Of a DNA stretch of 64,000 bases, positions 55,916 to 64,000 are shown piece by piece. Both the position numbers and the translations under genes were made by a program. The DNA lies in NCBI GenBank assembly GCA_025716855.1, contig JAIXMQ010000019.1, positions 206,001 to 270,000 on the forward strand. The letters are read 5' to 3'. The DNA comes from Pilaira anomala (Eukaryota > Mucoromycota > Mucoromycetes > Mucorales > Mucoraceae). The stretch's first letter is position 1; every line of letters begins with the position of its first letter. The notes below the pieces were generated by a model, which did not search any database, was not told where the DNA came from, and was given only the letters and a program-made list of their open reading frames with translations.

Positions 55916-57552
55916 ATGAATATTAATAGTTTATTTTGACAAGCAAGAAAAACTTGATTTCTGTAAAGACGATCCCAAAGAGGGCAATATAAAATAAACA
56001 GAAAACAGAGGTTGGTGGTGGGATATTAAAATAGTAAAACCATATATAATGGGAAAAAATAAAAAAGGTTGGTGATTGAAAAGAAAAAGAGATATAAATA
56101 AATGTAGAATTAAAAAAAGTAAAGTAGTAAGACCTGGTTTGAAGAAAGAGCAGTGCCTGTTAAAGTTTTTTTTTTTTGATTTATAGTGATTTTTGGTTTG
56201 AAATTGTTGTTGTGATTTTGTTGTTGTGATATTGGACAAAGGAATCAAGTTGATCCTTTGTAATCCAAGACTGTTCCTCAAAAAATCGAGCAACTGCTTT
56301 GGCAATGTGATCCCTAATAAAAGGAAGAGCACGGACGAGACGGTTGTTGTGTTTTTCAATTGCAAGTGATGATTTTTCTGTGGTAGAAAGATTCTTGAAT
56401 TGTGGATCAGAAATAGTAGTATGGTTGGTTGGTGTGTAGTCTGGTAAGTTACTTACACCGTGTTTTTTGAGAACCATAATAATTTCCTCTCGGTAATCAT
56501 TATGCACTAATAGTGCAACAACTGTACGGCTAGGATAATGGATATCCAAGACCCGACTGTTATTAACACCAAGTGAAGTAAGGTTGCTGCGTTGTGTTTT
56601 ACGGCTTATGCGAGATTTTGATTGGTAGTAAAGGTATGTAAATCCTTGGTGAGTTGTTTTAGGTGCGGAAAGTGCTGAAAGTGCTTTATTAATTTGAATT
56701 GTTGTTACTACTTTTTTTTGTTGAGAGGATGTAGTAGTATTTGTTGTAGTGCGTATTTTATTTTTTTTGGTGTTTGTATTTTTTGATTTTTTTGTATTTT
56801 GTGTTTTATTTTTTGGTGGTGGTGGTGGTTTAGCTGCAATCTCAGCCCATTTAGATGAAGCTGTTCCACCATTATTGTTTTTAAGTTGTTGTTGTTGGTT
56901 GTTAGCATTTGCTGATAAAGAACAAGTTGAAGAATTGCTGGTAATGCTGTCTTCAACTGTTGGCATTTCAATATCTTCAATGCTGGAAGATATTTGTTGT
57001 TGCTGTTGTTGTTGCTGTTGTAGTTGTTGATGTTGTAGTTGTTGTTGATGTTGTTGTTGTTGTTGGTCCAGTTGTTGGTGTAACTCCAAGTTTTGTTTTT
57101 TTAATGCAGCATATTTGTTGGCTGCTTCTTGTTGTTGTAATTTGAGACTTGTAATTACAAGTTCTGCTTCCTTGACCTTGGAAAGTAGAGATTGTAAATC
57201 CAAGTTAAGTTTGTTGTTGTTGTTGTTGTTGTTGTTGGTTGTTGTGATAGTAGTAGTAGTAGTGTGCTTGCTGGGTACCGCAATTGGTGCTCCCCCAGTA
57301 AATTTCCCAGTGCTTGCTTAATTGCAATTTCAATTTGTGTCATGGTAGGTTTCACCCCACACTTGTCACACATGAAAACTGGTGTGATTGGTATTGTTGT
57401 AGTATTATTTACATGGAAAAGTGTTCCTTTTTGAAACACTTGGGACATGTAATGGAAGAATGTATTAAAACGAATGACTGAACTGTTGCTTGTTGAAATG
57501 GATTTAAGTCTTTCCAAAGTGGGTTTGAGTTGTGATTGTGTTTAACATTATA

Positions 57553-57595
<43 letters not shown>

Positions 57596-57803
57596 TAAGA
57601 AAAGTGTTTAAGAAGTAATAAGAAGTGTGTTAACAAAAAGTAAACAAAGAAGATACCAAAAGCACTTTTTCTTTGAAAAAGGATATGGAAAGTCTATGAT
57701 ACTTTGTGTATGAGAGTTTTAGAAGTGTTTAAGAGTAAGAGATTTTTTTTTCAAAAGTTGGTGTAACAATTTAAAAAAAGTGATGTTTAAGCGAAAGAAA
57801 AGT
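55916..57803 (-). mobile_element. ORF1-only LINE-like element 2
   Basis: A unit of 1,888 bp, collinear with element 1 over its whole length, including leader, T/A block and 3' end. The coding part is frameshifted near its start. Confidence 0.8.
56181..57548 (-). pseudogene. Frameshifted ORF1-like gene of element 2
   Basis: A start matching that of element 1 (ATG at 57548, MLNT) soon loses frame; the zinc-ribbon part then reads in another frame (NPLWKDLNPFQQATVQSF), and a second shift near 57200-57300 leads to an open 340-residue frame (57203-56181) from the coiled coil to the C-terminus. The C-terminal 160 residues are about 87% identical to element 1 by eye and have no stops. The breaks are small indels in short runs. 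A shorter protein without the zinc ribbon could still be made from 57203. Confidence 0.7.
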
Positions 57804-57818
57804 GCGCGGTTGGTTAAG
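57804..57818 (+). repeat. 15-bp target duplication, copy 3
   Basis: GCGCGGTTGGTTAAG between elements 2 and 3; exact copy. Confidence 0.9.
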
Positions 57819-58907
57819 ATGAATATTAATTGTTTATTTTGACAAGCAAGAAAAACAGAATTCTGTTAAGGACGATCCCGAAAGAGGGCAATATAAGTTA
57901 AACAGAAAACAGAGGTTGAAAGTGGGATATTAAAATAGTAAAACCATAAAGAATGGGAAAAAATAAAAAAGGTTGGTGGTTAAAATAGAAGAAGGGATAT
58001 ATATATAAAGTAGAAGTAAAAAAGAATAGTAGTAAGGTCTGATTTCAAGAAAGAGCAGTACCTGTTAGTTTTTTTTTTTTTGATTTATAGGGAGTTTTGG
58101 TTTGTGATTGTTGTTGCGATTTTTTCGTTGTGAGATTGTATAAAGGAATCAAGTTGATCCTTGGTAATCCAAGACTGTTCCTTAAAAAAGCGAGCAACTG
58201 CTTTTGCAATGTGATCCCTTATAAAAGGAAGAGCACGGACGAGACGGTGGTTGTTTTTTTCAATTGCTAAAGAAGATTTTTCTGTGACAGAAAGATTCTT
58301 GAATTGAGGGTCGGAAATGGTGGTGTGGTGTGTTGGTGTGTAGTCTGGTAAATTACTTACACCGTGTTTTTTGAGAATCATAATGATTTCCTCTCGGTAA
58401 TCATTATGCACTAGTAATGCGACGACTGTACGGCTAGGATAATGGATATCCAAGACCCGACTGTTGTTAACACCAAGTGAATGAAGGTTGCTGCGTTGTG
58501 ATTTACGGCTTATGCGAGATTTTGAGTGATAATAAAGATATGTAAATCCTTGATGAGTGGTTGTAGGTACTGAAAAAGATTTCAGTGCTTTATTGATTTG
58601 ATTTGTTGTAGCTACTTTTTTTTTTGAGAGGATGTAGTAGTTGTAGTTCGTATTTTATTTGATTTTTTTGTGTTTATGATTTTATTTTTAGGTGGTGATG
58701 GTGGTTTAGCTGCAATCTCAGCCCACTTAGATGAAGCTGTGCCACCATTATTGTTGTTTAGTTGTTGTTGGTTGTTGATTTTAGGAGATGTGGCAGAAGA
58801 AGAATCGCTGTCAAAGGTGTCTTCATCTACGGTTGTCATCTCAATATCTTCAATGGTAGAAGATACTACTGGTTGCTGTTGCTGATGTTGTTGTAATTGT
58901 TGTTGTA

Positions 58908-58946
<39 letters not shown>

Positions 58947-59474
58947 CAATTGTTGTGTTGTTGTTCTAGTTGTGTTGTTGTTGGACAAGTTGTTGTTCTT
59001 GTAAATTTGTTTTTTTGATAAGCTGAAGGTTCTGCTTTTGTAAGGCAACACGCTTGGTGGTTGCTTCTTGTTGTTGGTTATAAGTTTTATGATTTCAAGT
59101 TCTGCTTCCTCAAGTTTTTTTTGAAGTGACTTTAAATCCATGTTGTTGTTATTGTTGTTGATGTTGTTGTTGTTGGTGTAGGTGTAGATTGGTGGTGGGT
59201 ACCGCAATTGGTGTTCCCCCAGAGAATTTTCCCAGAGCTTGTTTTATTGCAATTTCAATTGTGCCATGTAGGTTTCACACTACATTGTCACACGTGAAAA
59301 TGGGAGTAATTGGTTGTTGGTGGTATTATTTACATGATAAGTGTTCCTTTTTTGAAACACTTTGGACATGCAATGGTCGAATGGTTATGTTGAATGACTG
59401 AACTGTTGCTTGGTTAAAAGGATTTAGGTCTTTCCAAAGTGGATTGATAATATTTTTGTGTTGAGCATTATTAT

Positions 59475-59507
<33 letters not shown>

Positions 59508-59727
59508 AGGAAAAAAGAAAAGTGTTTAAAGATAATAATATGTAGAGTGTTAATACAAAGTAAACAAAGAAGATACCAAAAGCGCTTTTTCTTTGAAAAA
59601 GGGTATGGGAAGTCTATGATACGATTGTATGTGAGAGATTTAGAGGTGTTTAAGAAGTAAGAGGTTTTTTTTTTTCAAAAATTGGTGTAACAATTTAAAA
59701 AAAGTGATGTTTAAGCGAAAGAAAAGT
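57819..59727 (-). mobile_element. ORF1-only LINE-like element 3 (most decayed)
   Basis: A unit of 1,909 bp, collinear with elements 1 and 2. The leader, T/A block and 3' end are kept; the coding part carries several small indels. Confidence 0.8.
58085..59468 (-). pseudogene. Multiply broken ORF1-like gene of element 3
   Basis: The equivalent start is at 59468. Frame is lost in the zinc-ribbon region, in the Gln-rich coil (59207-58866 reads partly out of frame) and at an A run near 58615. The C-terminal domain stays open to 58085 (LDIHYPSRTVVALLVHNDYR conserved). It is the least intact of the three copies. Confidence 0.7.
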
Positions 59728-59791
59728 GCGCGGTTGGTTAAGTGGTATAATCTGCTGCCACGCGGAGGCCGGGTTCGATTCCCGACGCGCA
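59728..59791 (+). tRNA. tRNA-Gly(GCC)-like gene, shortened, insertion target
   Basis: The sequence has a good A box (TGGTTAAGTGG), a perfect B box (GGTTCGATTCC), anticodon-loop text TGCCAC pointing to GCC, and a T5 terminator at 59795-59799. The start GCGCGG pairs with CGCGC near the end. It is only 64 bases long, against about 71 for tRNA-Gly. The anticodon loop is 6 rather than 7 and some stem pairs are missing (acceptor position 6, T-stem top). It is therefore probably a decayed tRNA-Gly gene, though promoter boxes survive. Its first 15 bases are the direct repeat found at every element junction. Confidence 0.6.
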
Positions 59792-59918
59792 TCCTTTTTC
59801 TTTTTAGTTGAAATACGTGAGACGTTTAGAGTTCTGTTGCTTTTTTCATAAGATCCTTCGGTTAATTTTAAAGTAGTTGGAAGATAATCTTTTGTTGTTT
59901 TCCTACTTCAACAGTAAG

Positions 59919-60132
59919 TACCGCTCTATTTGATGGAATTCATGAAAATTTTTTGGCTATATTTAATTTTCTCAAGTTAGAAATAAGGCCATGATAGGAT
60001 TTATGGCCACAAAGTTTAAATAGAGCGGGTACCGCTCTATTTAAGGCTGCAATTTCCTGAATACTATTTTAACTTTTTTCAAGGTATAAATGAAGCCATG
60101 ACACGATTTAAGGCCTTATATAGAGCGGGTAC
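59919..60132. repeat. Two tandem inverted-repeat units ending in TACCGCTCTATTT
   Basis: Unit 1 (about 59919-60031) and unit 2 (about 60029-60132) each start with TACCGCTCTATTT and end with its complement (AAATAGAGCGGGTA, TATAGAGCGGGTA). They share a palindromic junction GAGCGGGTACCGCTC. The interiors are similar (AAGGCCATGATAGGATTTA and AAGCCATGACACGATTTA). They look like two copies of a mini MITE of about 110 bp sharing one end. Confidence 0.75.
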
Positions 60133-60608
60133 TGTATGTCTCTTAACTTTTTTTTTTTTTTTTTAACCTTTCAAAAAAAAGTAAAAAAAAAAATATACAT
60201 ACAGATATACCTATAGATACTGTTTATGTGAAAATGAGCTTCCAACTTTTTAACAATTCTAACTTGAGAATATTATTGATTGAATATTCACCAGGTTGAG
60301 TATATATAATTTAAGTTTATAAGTAATTTAGTAGCAGGTCCTGTGTATGCGATAATTTTTTTTAAAATGCAATCTAGATCATTCAAAAGCGGTTTAACTA
60401 CGTATTTCTTAGTAAAAAAAAAAAAAAAAAAAAGGATTATTCTAGTATATAGTATTACTTTACAAATTTTATGATACAATTGAAAAGAAAAAGGCTAAAA
60501 GTGACAATAAAAAACTGTAGAAAATCTATTATAAAACAAAATAACAACTTATAATTACTTTTCGTTATTAGTTTCTGATTACGACACTATAATAAAAAAA
60601 AAAAATTG

Positions 60609-60636
60609 ACATGACAGTGACACTTCACTGTCATGT
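60609..60636. repeat. Perfect 12-bp hairpin
   Basis: ACATGACAGTGA, loop CACT, TCACTGTCATGT. It lies in gene-free DNA; function unknown. Confidence 0.8.
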
Positions 60637-62498
60637 AAATTAGGAATCAAGTTTTAATTCAATCTTTATATTCTAGCAAGCTTATTTCTGACAAGCTCGA
60701 TCGTATAATTCAGAGGTGATTGTCACTTTAGCAATAAATATATATGTATATATTTATAATTAAACTCAAATATATTACAACTTTAAAAAAGAATCAGTTT
60801 ATGCATGAAAACAATTACTGTTATGCAATTGAAGTGACATTTTAAAAAAAAAAAGATATAACTAGACTCACGCCATTTTTTTTTTTTTTTTTTTAAACAT
60901 TGTATTATTTCGGAAACAACTATTTTAGAAACGGATCAAGTGCACACGTCAAGTGTAACCTGCTTCAAATAAAAAAAAAAAAAAAAATAAACATTTTAAT
61001 GCAAAAAGATGTACATGTACTAACCTACCGTCGCCATTTTTTTTTTGAAATTAAAAAAAAAAAAAAAAGTAGATACACAATAGTGTGTGACATAAGATGG
61101 TCTTCCCGAGATGACCGATTACATTTGTGAAGTTAATAGAATGCACTTAAATTTTTGACGTAAACGTAAAAAAAAAAAAAAGAAAGATGTTAAAAGATAA
61201 ATTAAGTTACGTCAATTAAACAAAGAAAAAGTAATCCATAAATGTAAATAAAATTATGCAAATGTAGAAAACAAAAGAGACAATAAAATATAGGCGGACA
61301 ATGAGTCGCATTTATATAGCGTTGTCAAATTCCCTTTTTTTTTTTCTCTCTCTTTTTTCAGAATGAGATATTTAGTGTTGTTTTATATATATTTATACAT
61401 ATAACCAAGGTATACATACACAAAAGTATTTGTGTGGCAAATCAGAAATTTTTTTTTATAGATGTATACAGGTATTAGGCAGATATAGTTTAAGGATGAA
61501 AAAAAGTACCAATGGAACAAGTCTTACAGAAACATTGTCTATATTTGTCTTTTTGGTCATCTTCTGTACTGAATAAAAAGGAGTTTATGTGTGACAGACT
61601 AATTGTTGGACCTATCTCTTTTTAAAGAAAATTAAAAAATCTCGGAACAAAGATATGCACAATTTTTTTTTTTTTTTTTTTTACAAATTGTAAAGCTTTA
61701 AAAAAGAAAAAGAAATTTGATCTACCTATATATGCATATACAACATCACGCACCACGCGCATATACAAATAATCTACTGAGAAAGAGATCTTTGTTTGAA
61801 TCTGTTGTTTACCAGTAGATCCTTTTATCACAGATCAGGTACAATACGATGTAACGTACGAAATAGTTTTTGATTGTCCAAGTTTCAGATTGGAGAAGAG
61901 GAAGAGCGGCGATATACTTTATGGAAGTAAGGAGAATGTTTTGTTGATATGTGTGGAAGGGAGGCGGAATATAGAATGGCGATATTTCCTGTTCTTGTGT
62001 AATTCTTTTTATTCACAGATATAAATAAAGAGGGATGATGGTAAAAGATGAATTACTTTATAGTAAATATATAGAAATAAAAGAAACAATGCAGAATAGC
62101 GTAATAGCGTAAATGGTTTACGAGTTGTAATATAGTAAGGTGTGGTGGTGATGTAGTTGTTTATTTTTTTATGTTATGAAACACGTGGTGAGTATGTGTT
62201 CAAAAAAAAAATCAAGAATTACTAAGTTTGGATGCAATGAAAAACAACTCTTCTGTTTTCGACATGAAATTTTTCAGGCAAAAATGTTTGAATAATAACA
62301 ACTTTCAATTATTATTTATTTATAGCTTTCTCTCTCTTTCACTATTTTTCTCTTTATTTCCTTTTTTTTTTTTTTGTCTTTGTAAATAATTGTAATATTT
62401 TTTTTTTCCTACTCCTGTCAAAAAAAAAAAAAAAAAAATTGTATAGAACGTTTCAATATAAACTCATCCTCGAATATAAAATAGAAAAAAAAAAAAAC

Positions 62499-63360
62499 AT
62501 GTCACAACATAATTACAACCATAATTCATCTAATTACGGCATTCCTGTTGCACCTCCTTACAGTTTAGATGTTGAAATGACTGACTCTACTTCTCATCCA
62601 CAACCAGAGCCAAAACCGCTTTCCAAAAGAACTTCACACAAACCCTACAAGTCACGTTCTCCTGGAAAACGAGTAATGCATTATCAGAGTTTAGAACCAG
62701 AGCATGTATGGTCTATCTTACCACAACCAAAGAAAGGAATTGGTAAATAAAAAATTTAAAAAAAAATCAAGCATTTTTTTTTTTTTTTTTTTATCTGTAC
62801 TAACTAATCAATTTTAGATTTTACAACTCTATTACCAGCCGAATTATGTTCATATATCATTTCTTTTCTAGACTTTAAAACTTTAATGGCAATACCTAAA
62901 GTATCTAAAGTATGGGCCAGATTATTTTATATTGATGACATATGGCGACTTCAAACAATAGCACGTAATTGGAAACTCAAGATGCCAGAAGATGATTCAG
63001 ATTTAACTGATGAAGAAACGAGTTGGTATTATTGGTATAAACAACGATATCAATTAGAATCTCGATGGAACATGGGTCAAGTGGCTACACATTATTTAGT
63101 GGGACACTTAGATAGTGTCTATTGTCTTCAATTTGATGATCAAAAGATTATTACAGGCAGTAGAGATCGATCCATTAAAATTTGGGACTTGCAAAAGTAT
63201 CAATGCATACATACTTTAAATGGACATCAAGGGAGTGTGCTTTGTTTAAAGTATAATGATGAAGTCATTATTTCTGGTTCATCAGATCATACTGTGATTG
63301 TATGGGATATGAAAACAAAACGAATGAGAGGCAGACTTCATGTAAGTTCACTTAATTTGC

Positions 63361-63396
<36 letters not shown>

Positions 63397-63948
63397 CTTG
63401 TATCCAATTAAACATTTTTACATGTATTTATAGGGACATGCTGATGGTGTTTCTGATATCTCTTTTGATGATCGATATATTGTGAGTTCTTCAAAAGACA
63501 CATCGATTCGTATTTGGAGTAGTCGTACATTTCAACCAATTTTAATGATTGCTGGTCATCATGGTTCTGTGAACTCAATTCAGTTAAGAGGTGATTTCTT
63601 GGTCTCTGCTTCAAGTGATAAAACGATTAAATTATGGCAAGTTTCAACTGGTGCATTGGTACGTGAATTTGTAGGCCACCAACATGGTTTAGCTTGTGTT
63701 CAATATGACGGTAAAAGAATCATTAGTGGATCCAACGATCACACTATCCGAGTTTGGGACGTTGAGGTAAGAGAGAGAGAGAGAGAGATTCTTTTTTTTT
63801 GAAAAAGATTACTCATATCTATATTCTAGACTGGTGCTTGTACTATGGTATTAGAAGGTCACAGAGGATTAGTAAGAAATCTTCGATTTGACGGAAATAA
63901 AGTTGTAAGTGCGAGTTATGATCGAAGTATTCGTGTGTGGGATATCAA
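62499..63948 (+). CDS. F-box/WD40 protein, 3' end probably beyond the window
   Basis: Exons 62499-62742, 62818-63341, 63434-63766 and 63830-63948. The N-terminus is polar (SQHNYNHNSSNYGIPVAPP). An F-box covers about residues 83-122 (LLPAELCSYIISFLDFKTLM, VSKVWARLF). At least six WD40 repeats follow, each with GH and WD ends (GHLDSVYCLQFDDQ, GSRDRSIKIWDL; GHQGSVLCLKYND; and so on to SASYDRSIRVWDIK). It is a Cdc4/Met30/beta-TrCP-like substrate receptor of an SCF ubiquitin ligase. At 63947-63952 the text AAGTAAGA can be read as a stop or as a donor (AA|GTAAGA). Propellers usually need seven or eight blades, so a further exon outside the window is more likely. The start could also be upstream, but 62499 is the first ATG. 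Confidence 0.88.
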
Positions 63949-64000
63949 GTAAGATTATATAATAATGATTTTTCTTTTACACAATGACTTACTTTTTTTT

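Larger units (their letters stand above)
59800..62498. other. Long intergenic region
   Basis: Apart from the repeats and hairpin listed separately, only poly(T)/poly(A) tracts and short open frames are seen. The leader before the F-box gene is CT- and T-rich. Confidence 0.45.

Noticed and set aside
54781..57321. Poly-Leu, poly-Val and poly-Cys frames around the Gln-rich coil
   Set aside because: Other-frame readings of CAA/GTT repeats in the ORF1-like genes.
53990..59727. Site-specific recombinase-type (attachment-site) integration
   Set aside because: The flanking 15-mers and tRNA location resemble bacterial att sites, but no integrase is encoded and the protein resembles LINE ORF1, so target-primed insertion is preferred; not fully excluded.
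63950..63952. In-frame TAA as the true stop of the F-box/WD40 gene
   Set aside because: It lies inside a good donor (AA|GTAAGA) and only six WD repeats are complete, so continuation is more likely; not excluded.

Overview
The window is AT-rich nuclear DNA from a filamentous fungus, most likely an early-diverging one of the Mucorales type (Mucoromycota). The reasons are short GT-AG introns of about 50-100 bases in nearly every gene, very many poly(T)/poly(A) tracts, eukaryotic genes closest in style to fungal families (Pho89-type phosphate transporter, fungal adenylation-reductase, Ank-FYVE, Ank-DIL, F-box/WD40), and a LINE ORF1-like protein of a kind I associate with Mucorales. The species cannot be fixed from the sequence alone. 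All exon joins given here come from reading splice sites and frame by eye.

Layout. 0.3-7 kb: a phosphate transporter and a lone NRPS-like adenylation-thiolation-reductase enzyme, both on the minus strand, separated by an apparently empty 1.7 kb. 7-13.9 kb: a repeat desert with two related long-inverted-repeat DNA elements, a 174-bp tandem satellite and a segmental copy of sequence flanking the next gene. 13.9-29.2 kb: a four-CBS protein, a 75-residue Cys-rich tail protein, a small unknown protein, a Q/N-rich zinc-finger protein, a mitochondrial HMG-box protein, the splicing factor IST3/RBMX2, mitochondrial uS9, UTP23, a CBS-PB1 protein and tryptophanyl-tRNA synthetase. 30-38 kb: a near-perfect palindromic MITE, mitochondrial EF-P, an NAD-type mitochondrial carrier, a PTR2 peptide transporter and a fasciclin-domain protein. 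39-53.4 kb: NOL11-like, UBA3, an EF-hand protein, an ankyrin-FYVE protein, an ankyrin-DIL protein and SURF6/RRP14. 54-59.8 kb: the unusual region. 62.5 kb to the edge: an F-box/WD40 protein that probably runs off the window.

The most notable locus is 53,975-59,791. Three head-to-tail elements of about 1.9 kb each carry only a LINE ORF1-like gene (zinc ribbon, Gln-rich coil, conserved C-terminal domain) and no reverse transcriptase. They are stacked inside a tRNA-Gly(GCC)-like gene. Every junction is the same 15-bp sequence, which equals nucleotides 1-15 of that tRNA gene. This looks like repeated, target-specific insertion of a non-autonomous LINE derivative into the D-arm/A-box of a tRNA gene.

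Functional themes are housekeeping: ribosome biogenesis (UTP23, NOL11-like, SURF6), mitochondrial maintenance and translation (HMG protein, uS9, EF-P, carrier), neddylation (UBA3) and membrane traffic (FYVE, DIL). The genes are independent transcription units. Several have a TCACGTG box about 110-120 bases before the start codon.
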